Of a DNA stretch of 64,000 nucleotides, positions 22,787 through 32,993 are shown piece by piece. The first letter of the stretch is position 1. The number at the start of each line of letters is the position of its first letter. Position numbers and translations under genes: made by a program. The notes beneath the pieces were generated by a model. The model had not been told where the DNA came from. It did not search any database and saw only the letters and a list, made by a program, of their open reading frames with translations. The stretch comes from Hydrogenophaga sp. (GTDB lineage Bacteria > Pseudomonadota > Gammaproteobacteria > Burkholderiales > Burkholderiaceae_C). The stretch is from the NCBI RefSeq assembly GCF_014773545.1, contig NZ_SDDV01000010.1, forward strand, positions 1 through 64,000. The letters run 5' to 3'.

Positions 22787-23407
22787 ATGGACTTGAAGCC
22801 CCTGATCACCTTGCTGGCGATCGTCAACCCGCTGGCGATCGTGCCGTTTTTCATTCACTACACGCAGGGGTTTTCGCGCCAGCAGCGCCAGCGCACGGTG
22901 CTGATTGCCTCGTGCAGCGCCTTTGCCGTGATCGCCATTTGCGCCCTGATTGGTTTGCAGGTGCTGGCCTTCTTCGGCATTTCGCTGGCCAGCTTCCAAG
23001 TAGGCGGCGGCATGCTGCTGTTGACCGCGGCGCTGGGCATGCTCAACGCGCAACCGGCCGAGGCCAAGACCACGCAGGACGAGGTCAACGACGCCAGCGC
23101 GCGGGCGTCGATTGCAGTGGTGCCCCTGACCATTCCGCTGCTGACTGGCCCGGCCACCATGTCGACCGTGGTGATTTACGCTGACCAGGCGCAAACCGTA
23201 TGGCAACAGGCCGCGCTGCTGGGCTACGGCGTGGTGATTGCGATCGCTACGGCACTGTGCTTTACGCTGGCGCAACCGATTGCGCGCGCCCTTGGCCAGA
23301 CCGGCATCAACGTCATGACCCGCTTGATGGGGCTGATTCTGGCCGCGCTGGCGGTCGAGGTCATGGCCAGGGGGCTGCTTCAATTATTCCCCGGGCTAGG
23401 CAACTAA
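22787..23407 (+). CDS. MarC family integral membrane protein
   Basis: LITLLAIVNPLAIVPFFIHYTQGF, multi-TM, VPLTIPLLTGPATMSTVVIY. Confidence 0.9.
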   Translation: MDLKPLITLLAIVNPLAIVPFFIHYTQGFSRQQRQRTVLIASCSAFAVIAICALIGLQVLAFFGISLASFQVGGGMLLLTAALGMLNAQPAEAKTTQDEVNDASARASIAVVPLTIPLLTGPATMSTVVIYADQAQTVWQQAALLGYGVVIAIATALCFTLAQPIARALGQTGINVMTRLMGLILAALAVEVMARGLLQLFPGLGN

Positions 23408-23439
23408 ACCCGATTGCCCGGCGCTTTCGCGCAACCACC

Positions 23440-24207
23440 ATGTGTCAACTGCTCGGCCTCAATTGCGCCACACCGACCGACGCCTCGTTCAGCTTCACTG
23501 GTTTTTGCCAGCGCGGCGGCAACACCGCTGAACACGCCGACGGCTGGGGCATCGCTTTCTTTGAAGGGCGCGGCTTGCGGCTGTTCGTCGAACAGGAAAG
23601 CGCGGCGCAATCGCCGATGGCGCAGTTTCTGCAGAGCTACCCGCTCAAGAGCAAAAACATCATTGCCCACGTGCGCAAGGCCACGATGGGCGAGGTGGCG
23701 CTGGAAAATGCCCATCCTTTCACGCGCGAACTCTGGGGCCGCAACTGGGTATTTGCCCACAACGGCGACCTGAAGAACTACTTTCCCCACCTGCACCGCC
23801 ACTTTCACCCGGTCGGCAGCACCGACAGCGAGCGCGCCTTTTGCTGGCTGCTGCAAGAACTCTCAAAGTCGCACGCCAGCCTGCCCAGCGTGGCGGAACT
23901 GACGCTGACGCTGCGCGAACTGCTGCCGCAGGTGCGGCGCTTTGGCAGCTTCAATTTCCTGCTCTCCAACGGCGAGGCGCTGTGGGCGCATTGCAGCACC
24001 GAGTTGCACTACCTGGTGCGTCAACACCCGTTTGCTCAGGCCACGCTGAAAGACCAGGACTGGACGGTCAATTTTGCCGAATTGAACCAGCCGGGCGAAC
24101 GCGCGGCCGTGATCGTGACGGCACCGCTGACGCACGACGAACCGTGGCAGCGCTTCGCCGCCGACGAGCTCAAGGTGTTTGTCGACGGCTTGCCGCTGGC
24201 CAATTGA
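23440..24207 (+). CDS. Class II glutamine amidotransferase (YafJ-like)
   Basis: MCQLLGLNCATP...ADGWGIAFFEG...HVRKATMGEVALENAHPF. Confidence 0.9.
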   Translation: MCQLLGLNCATPTDASFSFTGFCQRGGNTAEHADGWGIAFFEGRGLRLFVEQESAAQSPMAQFLQSYPLKSKNIIAHVRKATMGEVALENAHPFTRELWGRNWVFAHNGDLKNYFPHLHRHFHPVGSTDSERAFCWLLQELSKSHASLPSVAELTLTLRELLPQVRRFGSFNFLLSNGEALWAHCSTELHYLVRQHPFAQATLKDQDWTVNFAELNQPGERAAVIVTAPLTHDEPWQRFAADELKVFVDGLPLAN

Positions 24208-24253
24208 TCGGGCCCCAGATCGAACCCGTCCGGGGCGTAGACTGGCAGCGCAT

Positions 24254-25438
24254 CTACTGAATCCAAAGCCGCAGCGCATCCCAGGCGCGGCCAAAAACGC
24301 CGCTCTCCGGTACGGCTTCGAGCACTTGCAGCGGCACTTCGGCCACCGGCACGCCGCTGCCCAGGCTCACGCGCAGGCTGCCCACTACCTGTCCGCGTGC
24401 AAAGGGCGCAATCAGCGGATCAGGGCGCACGATCTCGGTGCGCAAACGAGTGGATTCGCCGGCCGGCACAGTCACCACCACACCTTGCGGATGACCCAGC
24501 CGCACCACCGCAGAGCGGCCTTTCCAGACCGACGGCGTGGCCAGCGGCACACCGGGGGCGGACAGGCGAACGGCATCGAACGCGCTAAAACCCCAGTTGA
24601 GCAGCTTCTGACTCTCGTTGGCGCGGGCATTTTCACTCGCAGCACCCACCAGCACGCTGAGCAAGCGCCGCTGGCCCTGCGCGCCAGCGCCCAGTGCCGG
24701 CACCTGACGGCGCGCGGTGGCCACCAGGCAGAAACCGGCGGCGTTGGTGTGCCCGGTTTTCAGGCCGTCGACGTTGGGGTCGCGAAACAGCAGCAGATTG
24801 CGGTTTCTGTCATTGGCCTCGGGGGTGCCGGGAAAACGATAGCGCTGGATCGCGTAGTAATGCATGAACTGAGGGAAGTCCTGCATCAGTCGGGTCGCAA
24901 GCGTGGCGAGGTCGCGCACCGTTGTGCTGTGCCCGGGTGCGCTGAGTCCTTCGGGATTTTGAAAGCTGCTGGCGCTCATGCCGAGCGCGCGTGCCTGCTG
25001 GTTCATCTTCTCGACAAAGCGCTCGACCGAGCCCGCCACGCCCTCGGCCAGCGCCACGGTGGCGTCGTTGCCCGACTGCACGATCATGCCCTTGATGAGG
25101 TCTTCCACCGGCACTTGCATGCGCGGGTCGATAAACATGCGCGAGCCCGGCATGCGCCAGGCGCGCTCACTCACCGGCAAGGTCTGCGTCAGGCTGATGC
25201 GCTGCGCCCTGAGGGCATCGAACACCAGATAGGCCGTCATCAGCTTGGTCAGTGAGGCGGGATCGACCGCCAGATCGGGATTTTTGCTTGCCAGCACCTG
25301 CCCTGAGCTGAGGTCGACCAGCCAGTAGGCGCGCGCCGCCACTTCGGGCGGCTGCAGCATTTGGGCCGCAGCAGGCACAAGCGCCGCGCCGCACAAGCAA
25401 ACGAACAAGAAACGGGAAAACCAGCGACGTAACACCAT
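24254..25438 (-). CDS. D-alanyl-D-alanine carboxypeptidase
   Basis: Signal peptide; SLTKLMTAY (SXXK), SGNDA (SXN), KTGHTN (KTG). Confidence 0.95.
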   Translation of the reverse strand: MVLRRWFSRFLFVCLCGAALVPAAAQMLQPPEVAARAYWLVDLSSGQVLASKNPDLAVDPASLTKLMTAYLVFDALRAQRISLTQTLPVSERAWRMPGSRMFIDPRMQVPVEDLIKGMIVQSGNDATVALAEGVAGSVERFVEKMNQQARALGMSASSFQNPEGLSAPGHSTTVRDLATLATRLMQDFPQFMHYYAIQRYRFPGTPEANDRNRNLLLFRDPNVDGLKTGHTNAAGFCLVATARRQVPALGAGAQGQRRLLSVLVGAASENARANESQKLLNWGFSAFDAVRLSAPGVPLATPSVWKGRSAVVRLGHPQGVVVTVPAGESTRLRTEIVRPDPLIAPFARGQVVGSLRVSLGSGVPVAEVPLQVLEAVPESGVFGRAWDALRLWIQ

Positions 25439-25479
25439 CACATCCTTGCAAGTGAAAATAAGGCCGGCACCACCCCTGC

Positions 25480-26103
25480 TCAGGCGCGCAAATGGCGCCC
25501 GACCAGATCGCGCAACAGCGGCAGTTGGCCGTGAAAAAAGTGACCGCAACCCGGCAACACCAGCACCGGCAGCGCCTGGGGCCGCGCCCAGTCGAACACG
25601 CTGGACAAGGGCACCACCTCGTCTTGCTCGCCGTGAATGATTAAGCTGCGCGGCCGGAGTTCCTGCGCCAACAGCGCCACCTCGAAACGGCTGGTGGCTG
25701 TTCCCACCAGCACCAGGCGCTGCAAATCGCGTTCGGCCTGCAGCCGGCCAGCCACATGGCTGGCGACAAAGGCACCGAAGGAAAACCCGGCCAGGCACAG
25801 CGGCCCTTGCGCGGCCTGCGCCTGCACCACGGCCAGCACATCGTCGCGTTCGCCGCTGCCGTGGTCGAACGCGCCCTGGCTGCGGCCGACGCCGCGGAAA
25901 TTCAAGCGCAGCGCGCTCCAGCCGGCCAGCACGAAGGCGCGCGCCAGCGTCTGCACCACCTTGTTGTGCAGACTGCCGCCGTGCAAGGGATGGGGGTGCG
26001 CGATCACGGCCCAGCCGAGCGGCTCCCCCTCGGGGCGGTCTATCGCCACTTCGATCGACCCGGCCGGGCCGTCTTGCAGCAGGTATTCGGTCTGGGCGTT
26101 CAT
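25480..26103 (-). CDS. Alpha/beta hydrolase
   Basis: AVIAHPHPLHGGSLHNKVV, LAGFSFGAFVAS. Confidence 0.85.
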   Translation of the reverse strand: MNAQTEYLLQDGPAGSIEVAIDRPEGEPLGWAVIAHPHPLHGGSLHNKVVQTLARAFVLAGWSALRLNFRGVGRSQGAFDHGSGERDDVLAVVQAQAAQGPLCLAGFSFGAFVASHVAGRLQAERDLQRLVLVGTATSRFEVALLAQELRPRSLIIHGEQDEVVPLSSVFDWARPQALPVLVLPGCGHFFHGQLPLLRDLVGRHLRA

Positions 26104-26164
26104 GGGCTTGTGCGGCGTCCGCGCTGACGCTGCTGCGAACCCGCCAAGGGCTGCGTGCGCTGCA

Positions 26165-26503
26165 TCAGGCGCCGATGTCGGGCGGCAGCAGCAAGCGCTG
26201 CACCACCACGCCGTCGCGCAAATGCGATTGCACGATTTCATCGATGTCGCTGCGGTCGACATAACGGTACCAGACCGCCTGCGGATAGACCACGGCCACC
26301 GGGCCTGCGGCGCAGCGGTCCAGGCAGCCCGCACGGTTGACGCGCACCTTGCCCGGCCCGAGCAAGCCGAGCGCCTTGGCCTGGGATTTGCAGTATTCAA
26401 ACGCAGCCAGCGCTTGCAGCTTGGCGCAACAATCTTGCCCGCCTTCGCGCTCGTTCAGACAGAAAAAAATGTGCTGCTCGTAGTAGGGGGGTGTGTTCGA
26501 CAT
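26165..26503 (-). CDS. (2Fe-2S) ferredoxin domain protein
   Basis: HIFFCLNEREGG...VRVNRAGCLDRCAAGPVAVVYP. Confidence 0.88.
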   Translation of the reverse strand: MSNTPPYYEQHIFFCLNEREGGQDCCAKLQALAAFEYCKSQAKALGLLGPGKVRVNRAGCLDRCAAGPVAVVYPQAVWYRYVDRSDIDEIVQSHLRDGVVVQRLLLPPDIGA

Positions 26504-26538
26504 GGCGACCATTCTATTGCCGCAGCCCGGCTTGCCGG

Positions 26539-27192
26539 TCAGAACGGCAACCAGTGCCCCGCCTGGACGAGCAATTGGGCCGCCAAATGCCAGGCCGAGA
26601 CCGCGTAGGCCAGCCCGGCTGCGCCGACGGCGCCTGCCAGCAGCATGGCCAGTCCGTCACGAAACATCCAACCCAGACCGAGCAGGATCAGGCTTACGCT
26701 GGGCAGCAGATTGCCCAGCGGCAAGGGAATGAAGATGACCGCACCCATCAAGGCGATCCAGATGCCCCACCAGGCCTGTGCATGGGCATGAAACCACAAG
26801 GCCCAGCGCGGACGCATCCAGCGGTTGGCCTGCGTGTAAACCCAGGCCAGACTGTGCAGGCAGCGCCCGGTCCAGCGCTCGTTGAGGGTAATGGCACCCA
26901 GGCGCGGCGGCAGCGGCATGCTGGCACGACCGCACACCCAACCCCAGGCCAGGGCAAAAATGCCCAGGCTCAACACGGTGCCCAGGCCGGCCAAGGGCAA
27001 CATGGCGAGCAGCCCGATCAGCACCAGCACCACCGCCGTCGACGCATCGCCGTGCAGGCCGAGCAAATCCGACAGGCTCAGGCGCAGATCGGCCGGATCG
27101 CCAGCCGGCGACGGGCGTCCAGGCGCGACGCAGGCGCTGTGCCCGTCTGCCGCCTGTCGCAGCAAGCGCGCCAAATGCGCACCCATGCTCAT
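26539..27192 (-). CDS. Exopolysaccharide synthesis ExoD family protein
   Basis: LRLSLSDLLGLHGDASTAVVLVLIGLLAMLPLAGLGTVLSLGI, multi-TM. Confidence 0.75.
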   Translation of the reverse strand: MSMGAHLARLLRQAADGHSACVAPGRPSPAGDPADLRLSLSDLLGLHGDASTAVVLVLIGLLAMLPLAGLGTVLSLGIFALAWGWVCGRASMPLPPRLGAITLNERWTGRCLHSLAWVYTQANRWMRPRWALWFHAHAQAWWGIWIALMGAVIFIPLPLGNLLPSVSLILLGLGWMFRDGLAMLLAGAVGAAGLAYAVSAWHLAAQLLVQAGHWLPF

Positions 27193-27194
27193 GA

Positions 27195-27587
27195 TCAGGC
27201 TCTCCCCAAGGATCGGGGCTTCTTCATGCGCCCGATCAACCCATGCGCCAGCAGCGCCAGCAGCAGCAGCACCAGCATGACAAGCCCCCAGCCGATCCAC
27301 ATCAGCGGAGCGATCCAGCCCATCAGGCCGGCGGCCCCGGGCAGCACCTGCTCGAGCCACTGCACCATGCCCAGCCAGCTCTCCTGCAGCGCCTGCACCC
27401 AGGCGGGGTCGACCCAAAAGGCCAGCCAAGCCGGCAGCGGCCATTGCGCCGCCTGGGTGACCGCATCACCCACCTGAGCGCCATCGGCTGCGGTCAACAA
27501 CCATTCGGTGGCCTGCACCGAAATGGCTACCAAGCCGGTCCACAAAACGGCCAACAGAAAAAACACCAGCCAGACGGCGATTTTCAT
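27195..27587 (-). CDS. Hypothetical membrane protein
   Basis: Two hydrophobic segments; ATGA-type overlap with the upstream gene. Confidence 0.65.
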   Translation of the reverse strand: MKIAVWLVFFLLAVLWTGLVAISVQATEWLLTAADGAQVGDAVTQAAQWPLPAWLAFWVDPAWVQALQESWLGMVQWLEQVLPGAAGLMGWIAPLMWIGWGLVMLVLLLLALLAHGLIGRMKKPRSLGRA

Positions 27588-28021
27588 TCCAGGCCTTTCC
27601 TGTTTTCAGTGGGCTGTTGCGGCGGCTGGGAGTCGGATGGCGCGCGCCAGGCCGATGCCAGGGTGTCGAGCATAGCGGCCTCGCCGTCGGCCAGGTGCCC
27701 GTCGGCCAGCGCCAAGGCCTCGCACAGCGCCAGGATTTTGCGGCGCAGCGCCGGCTCTTGCACCTGCGCCATGAGTGTGTTGCGGGTATCCGGGTCCAGG
27801 CGTGAGGAGCCGCTCCACTCGCCGTGGTGGGCGCTGAGCAGGTCTTCGCAAAAATCATCGATCAGCTCCTTCATCTCATCCGGGCCCAGACCGAGCTGTT
27901 GCGACGCCTCCAGCCGGTTCAGGGCTTTTAACTCCGACATCGAGTAATGGCTGTCGGCCACCAGCAAAACGGCCAACAAACGGGCTGCGGCTTGCGGACT
28001 GTCGACGGGATATACGCGCAT
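27584..28021 (-). CDS. TerB-like/tellurite resistance family hypothetical protein
   Basis: All-alpha protein, MSELKALNRLEASQQLGLG...LALCEALALADGHLADGEAAMLDTLA. Confidence 0.6.
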   Translation of the reverse strand: MRVYPVDSPQAAARLLAVLLVADSHYSMSELKALNRLEASQQLGLGPDEMKELIDDFCEDLLSAHHGEWSGSSRLDPDTRNTLMAQVQEPALRRKILALCEALALADGHLADGEAAMLDTLASAWRAPSDSQPPQQPTENRKGLE

Positions 28022-28308
28022 GATGAACCTCGGTGCAAGGGATGTTTCGGGACGGACGCTGCGGCGCAGGCCAAGCGGATTTTGCACCATGGATTTGATG
28101 CCGCCAAGTCAGGCCCTCAAAAGGGGTGCGTCGATGGGCCGCCCGCAAGCCCTGTCAGTACGAGGTCGGTCAAGCCGAAAAGTTCACGCCGGCACAGGCG
28201 GGATGAATACCCGCCGGGTGGACCCGGGTCAGAAGCGAAAAAAAAGGGGGCAGGCAGGCAGCGCACCCACGCACCCGCGCAGAAAAACCGGCCGCCGCCG
28301 CTTGGCTC

Positions 28309-28668
28309 TCAGTGCAGCAAGCCCATCGGCCCAGTAGGCATTTCTTCGGACGAATAGTGCGGGTGGTGGTCGACAAAAAAGCGCAGCTTCTGGTCGAGCC
28401 GGGACACCCGCTCATGCGCCACTTTTTCACAGTGGTGCTTGGCAATCAGGTTGAACAGCTTGCCGCGCAGAAACCACAGGTCTTTCGGCGTCTGGACGGC
28501 GATCAGCGCCGCGTGCATGCGGATCGTCAGCGGATCCGCGATGTCGGCCAGCGCCGCGCAAAATTCATCCACCAGGAAATCCAATTCATGCGCCTGGGTT
28601 TCGAGTTGGGTTTCGGCTTTGGTTTTGGCCTTGAACCAAGGCAGCTTGAAGAACATGCCGAGCTCCAT
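28309..28668 (-). CDS. Conserved hypothetical protein
   Basis: Complete ORF MELGMFFKLPWFKAKTKAETQLETQAHELDFLVDEFCAALADIADPLTIRMHAALIAVQTPKDLWFLRGKLFNLIA. Confidence 0.6.
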   Translation of the reverse strand: MELGMFFKLPWFKAKTKAETQLETQAHELDFLVDEFCAALADIADPLTIRMHAALIAVQTPKDLWFLRGKLFNLIAKHHCEKVAHERVSRLDQKLRFFVDHHPHYSSEEMPTGPMGLLH

Positions 28669-28787
28669 GTGCGGATCTGAACGCCAGACGGCGGAAGCGG
28701 AATGTACCGTCTTCAGCTCGAACATCGACCCGCAGCGGGCCGACTTGAGTCCCGGCGCTTGACGCCAAACGCAGCAACCGACGAACG

Positions 28788-28858
28788 GTGAAATCGGAAA
28801 AATCGGGAAAAATCGGGGTCAGACTCCTATTTCACCGAGCGCCCGGTCATCTGACCCC
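28788..28858. repeat. REP-like nested palindrome overlapping the recQ 3' end
   Basis: GGTGAAAT...ATTTCACC and GGGGTCAGA (28815-28823)...TCTGACCCC (28850-28858). Confidence 0.75.
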
Positions 28859-30750
28859 CTGGCCGTGCCAAGCACCCGCAACAGCTCGGTGCCGTAGGCC
28901 GCGCGCTTGCGCTGGCCCAGACCGGCAATGCCGTCCAGATCGGCCACGGTTTGCGGCTGCCGCGCGGCAATCGCGCGCAGTGTGCTGTCGTGCAAGATCA
29001 CGAAGGCCGGCAGATTGTGCGCGCGCGCCTGCTCGGTGCGCCAGACCTTGAGTGCGGCCAGACATTCGCGCTCGCCCAGCGAGAGCGGCTGGCCGTCGGG
29101 TGCCGTGGCCACCCCCTTGCTGGCGCGCGAACTGCGCAAAACGGCCTTCTTCTCGCTCGCCCGACGCAGCCAGACCGGCGCCTGCCCCTTCAATATGGCG
29201 CGCGCCGCCTCGGCCAGCGTCAGCGTGTTGAAGTGGGCCGCGTTGACCTGAATGGCCTCGCGCGCAATGAGTTGGCGCAACAGCGCACGCCACTGCGTCT
29301 CGCCCAGGTCGGCCCCGATGCCGAAGGTGCTGAGCTTGTCGTGCCCATGCTGGCTGACTTTTTCCGTCCGCTTGCCGCGCAAAATGTCCGTGATGTGGCC
29401 AGCACCAAACGCCATGCCGCTGGCTTGTTGCACGCGGTAGATGCAAGAGAGCAGTTTGCGCGCCGATTCGGTGGCATCGTCGAGCGCCGGCGGCAACAGG
29501 CAGTTGTCGCAGTTCATGCAAGGCGCACTGGCCTCGCCAAAGTAGGCCAGCAGACGCACGCGGCGGCAGTCGCTGGCCTCGGCCAGGCTGAGCAAGGCGT
29601 CAAGCTTGCCGCGCTGCACCTGTTTGAATTCGTCCGCGGCCGGGCTTTCGTCGATCATGCGGCGCTGATTGACCACGTCTTGCAGGCCGTAGGCCATCCA
29701 GGCGTTGGCAGCCTCACCGTCGCGCCCGGCGCGTCCGGTTTCCTGGTAATAAGCCTCGATGTTTTTCGGCATGTCCAGGTGTGCGACGAAGCGCACGTCG
29801 GGCTTGTCAATGCCCATGCCAAAGGCGATGGTGGCCACCATGATCAGGCCGTCTTCGCGCAAAAACCGATCCTGGTGCCGCTGGCGCACGGCAGCGTCGA
29901 ACCCGGCGTGATAGGGCAACGCCTGTAGCCCGGCCTCGCACAGCAGTGCTGCCACCTCCTGCACTCGCTTGCGCGACTGGCAGTAGACAATGCCGGCTTC
30001 GTGTCCGTTGGGCTGGCTGTGCCGTTCGCGGATAAAGCGCAACAACTGCTGCGTACCGTCCTTCTTTTCGACGATGGTGTAGCGGATGTTGGGGCGGTCG
30101 AAACTGCTGACGAAGCAGCGTGCTGCCTGCAACTGCAGGTGCGTCACGATATCGGCGCGTGTGATCTCGTCGGCGGTGGCGGTGAGTGCGACGCGCGGCA
30201 CACCGGCAAAGCGCTGGTGCAGCAGTTCCAGCGCGCGGTATTCGGGCCGAAAGTCGTGGCCCCACTGGCTGACGCAGTGCGCCTCGTCGATGGCGAACAA
30301 CGCCAACTGCGCGCGCTGGTGCAACGCATCGAGCAAGGCCAGAAAACGCGCCGTGCTCAGGCGCTCGGGTGCGACGTAGAGCAGGGTCAGCTCGCCGCGC
30401 AACACCTGCTTTTCAAGCGCCTGCGCGGCCTCGCTGCTCAGGCTGGAATTGAGAAACGCCGCCGCCACACCCGCTTGCAGCAGTGCGCCGACCTGATCGT
30501 GCATCAGCGCAATCAGCGGCGAGACCACCACCGTGAGCCCGTGACCGGCGCGCGCGCGCACGATGGCCGGCACCTGATAACAAAGCGACTTGCCGCCGCC
30601 GGTGGGCATGAGCACCAGCGCGTCGCCGCCGGTGCTGACGTGGCTGACGATCTCGGCCTGCGGCCCTCGGAAGGCGTCGTAACCAAACACATCTTGCAGC
30701 ACCGCTGCGCAGACCGCTGGCGTTTTGCCTGCGCTGGCATTCACGCTCAC
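28819..30750 (-). CDS. recQ: ATP-dependent DNA helicase RecQ
   Basis: VLMPTGGGKSLCYQVPA, DEAH box, GRAGRDGE, HRDC-like C-terminus. Confidence 0.97.
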   Translation of the reverse strand: MSVNASAGKTPAVCAAVLQDVFGYDAFRGPQAEIVSHVSTGGDALVLMPTGGGKSLCYQVPAIVRARAGHGLTVVVSPLIALMHDQVGALLQAGVAAAFLNSSLSSEAAQALEKQVLRGELTLLYVAPERLSTARFLALLDALHQRAQLALFAIDEAHCVSQWGHDFRPEYRALELLHQRFAGVPRVALTATADEITRADIVTHLQLQAARCFVSSFDRPNIRYTIVEKKDGTQQLLRFIRERHSQPNGHEAGIVYCQSRKRVQEVAALLCEAGLQALPYHAGFDAAVRQRHQDRFLREDGLIMVATIAFGMGIDKPDVRFVAHLDMPKNIEAYYQETGRAGRDGEAANAWMAYGLQDVVNQRRMIDESPAADEFKQVQRGKLDALLSLAEASDCRRVRLLAYFGEASAPCMNCDNCLLPPALDDATESARKLLSCIYRVQQASGMAFGAGHITDILRGKRTEKVSQHGHDKLSTFGIGADLGETQWRALLRQLIAREAIQVNAAHFNTLTLAEAARAILKGQAPVWLRRASEKKAVLRSSRASKGVATAPDGQPLSLGERECLAALKVWRTEQARAHNLPAFVILHDSTLRAIAARQPQTVADLDGIAGLGQRKRAAYGTELLRVLGTARGSDDRALGEIGV

Positions 30751-31166
30751 ATCTGTTCCCAGGGCAGACCTTCAAAGCGCCAGCCATTGAGGCTGGAGCG
30801 CTTGAAGTCATCGTTCAAATCACCCTCGAAACCATGCAACACATGCGCCACATCGGTAAAGCCGGCCGCTTCCAGCGCGGCGCCAGCGTCTAGCGTGCGC
30901 CTGCCGCTGCGGCAGAGCAACAAAAGAGCGCGCGCCGTGCCGCCCGCTTCTGCCAGCACGGCGGCGACAAAACGCGCCGGATCGGGCGTGAGAGCGGGGT
31001 ATTCGTACCAGGAAACATGGAACACGCCGGGCGGGCGACCGACGTAGAGCGACTCGATTTCCATGCGCACGTCGACGAACAGCGGAGCTGCGCTGCCGTC
31101 GTGCGCGCTGCGCGCTTGGGCCGCTTGCAGCCAGGCCCACGCTTGCGTGGGAGTGAGGTGTTTCAT
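30747..31166 (-). CDS. Rhodanese-like domain protein
   Basis: [10 protein letters not shown]...[23 protein letters not shown]. Confidence 0.9.
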   Translation of the reverse strand: MKHLTPTQAWAWLQAAQARSAHDGSAAPLFVDVRMEIESLYVGRPPGVFHVSWYEYPALTPDPARFVAAVLAEAGGTARALLLLCRSGRRTLDAGAALEAAGFTDVAHVLHGFEGDLNDDFKRSSLNGWRFEGLPWEQM

Positions 31167-31245
31167 GGGCGCTATTGTCGGGGATGCGCCCGGGTGCTCT
31201 GGCGCGCGCGGGCGTGCCGGCGCCGCGCCTTCCTACAATCGCGGC

Positions 31246-32292
31246 ATGAAACCGATTGCCTACACCCGCGCGCAGGCGCTGCCCGCCATCCTGCAACGCC
31301 GCATCGCCATCCTCGACGGCGCCATGGGCACCATGATCCAGCGCTTCAAGCTGGGCGAGGCCCAGTACCGCGGCGAACGCTTCAAAGACTTTCCTCACGA
31401 CCTCAAAGGCAACAACGAGCTGCTCAGCCTGACGCGCCCGGATGTGATTCGCGACATCCACGAAGGCTATCTGGCAGCCGGCGCCGACCTGATCGAGACC
31501 AACACCTTTGGCGCCACCACGGTTGCGCAGGACGACTACGGCATGGCGCAGTGGGCGCGCGAGATGAACCTGGCCTCGGCCCGGCTGGCGCGTGCCGCCT
31601 GCGACAAGTTCAGCACGCCCGCGCAGCCACGCTTTGTCGCCGGCGCGCTCGGCCCGACACCCAAGACCGCCAGCATCAGCCCCGACGTCAACGACGCCGG
31701 CGCGCGCAACGTGACCTTCGAGCAGTTGCGCGCGGCGTACCTGGAGCAGGTGCAGGCGTTGGTCGAAGGCGGTGCCGACGTGCTGCTGGTCGAGACCATT
31801 TTCGACACCCTCAACGCCAAGGCGGCGCTGTTTGCCATCGACGAATTTTTCGAGCAAAGCGGCGAGCGCCTGCCGCTCATCATCAGCGGCACCGTCACCG
31901 ACGCGTCGGGCCGCATCCTCAGCGGCCAGACCGTCAGCGCCTTCTGGGCCAGCGTGCGCCACCTGCAGCCGCTGGCGGTGGGGCTGAACTGCGCACTGGG
32001 TGCAGCGCTGATGCGGCCCTACATTCAAGAGTTGGCCAAGATCGCCGACGACACCTTCATCAGTTGCTACCCCAACGCCGGCCTGCCCAACCCGATGAGC
32101 GAGACCGGCTTTGACGAAACGCCGGACGTCACGGCGCGCCTGCTGCGCGAATTTGCTGCCGAGGGCCTGGTCAACATCGTCGGCGGCTGCTGCGGCACCA
32201 CGCCGCAGCACATCGAGGCGATTCACGATGCCGTGGCCCCGCTGGCGCCGCGCGGCCTGCAGCGCCCCTATTTCTACCGCGCAGCGGCTTGA
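31246..32292 (+). CDS. metH: Methionine synthase, homocysteine S-methyltransferase module only
   Basis: [37 protein letters not shown] zinc motif. Ends after the Hcy domain; the folate/B12/SAM domains are not downstream. Confidence 0.9.
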   Translation: MKPIAYTRAQALPAILQRRIAILDGAMGTMIQRFKLGEAQYRGERFKDFPHDLKGNNELLSLTRPDVIRDIHEGYLAAGADLIETNTFGATTVAQDDYGMAQWAREMNLASARLARAACDKFSTPAQPRFVAGALGPTPKTASISPDVNDAGARNVTFEQLRAAYLEQVQALVEGGADVLLVETIFDTLNAKAALFAIDEFFEQSGERLPLIISGTVTDASGRILSGQTVSAFWASVRHLQPLAVGLNCALGAALMRPYIQELAKIADDTFISCYPNAGLPNPMSETGFDETPDVTARLLREFAAEGLVNIVGGCCGTTPQHIEAIHDAVAPLAPRGLQRPYFYRAAA

Positions 32293-32372
32293 ATTCGAAC
32301 GCCGCATCTGGCATCCTCAGCCGACATTGAGCCCACCGCTCACCATCCGATCTTTTTGCAGGACTGCACCCC

Positions 32373-32930
32373 ATGGCCGCTACCGGACACTCCGAAACGC
32401 TGGACACGCCCGCGCCCGACTTTGCCCTGCCCGGCGTGGACGGGCGCACCTGGACGCTGGCCGACTGCCGTGGCCCGCGCGGGCTGCTGGTGGTGTTCAT
32501 GTGCAACCACTGTCCTTATGTGATGGCAATCAAAGAGCGCCTGGTGCGCGATGCGCGCGAGCTGCAGACGCTAGGCATCGGCGTGGTCGGCATCAACGCC
32601 AACGACCCACTCGCCTACCCGCAAGACTCGTTCGAGCAGATGAAGCTCGTGGCGCGCGACTGGCACCTGCCCTTCCCCTACCTGTTTGACGCCAGCCAGG
32701 AGGTCGCGCGGGCCTATGGCGCGGTTTGCACGCCCGATTTTTTCGGCTTCAATGCCGCCGGCCAGTTGCAATACCGCGGGCGGCTGGACGCTTCGCGCAA
32801 AGAGGCCGCGCCGCCCGACGCGCCGCGCGAATTGTTCGAGGCCATGCAGTGCATTGCCGCCACCGGCAGCGGCCCGCAGACCCAGCACCCCAGCATAGGC
32901 TGCTCGATCAAGTGGCGCCCGAGCTGCTGA
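32373..32930 (+). CDS. Thioredoxin-fold/redoxin family protein
   Basis: PAPDFALPGVDGRTWTLADCRGPRGLLVVFMCNHCPYV...GVCTPDFF-like (GAVCTPDFF). Confidence 0.92.
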   Translation: MAATGHSETLDTPAPDFALPGVDGRTWTLADCRGPRGLLVVFMCNHCPYVMAIKERLVRDARELQTLGIGVVGINANDPLAYPQDSFEQMKLVARDWHLPFPYLFDASQEVARAYGAVCTPDFFGFNAAGQLQYRGRLDASRKEAAPPDAPRELFEAMQCIAATGSGPQTQHPSIGCSIKWRPSC

Positions 32931-32993
32931 GGGTCGCTGCGGCCGCTGGCGCACGCACTCCCGCTCGCAGCGCGCCAGCGCCTGTCAGCCCAC

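Noticed and set aside
28140-28320. GC-rich hairpins and the A8 tract around GCGGGATGAATACCCGCC / GACCCGGGTC as a possible ncRNA or terminator
   Set aside because: Stem and T-tract do not line up convincingly on either strand, and no known RNA family was recognised.
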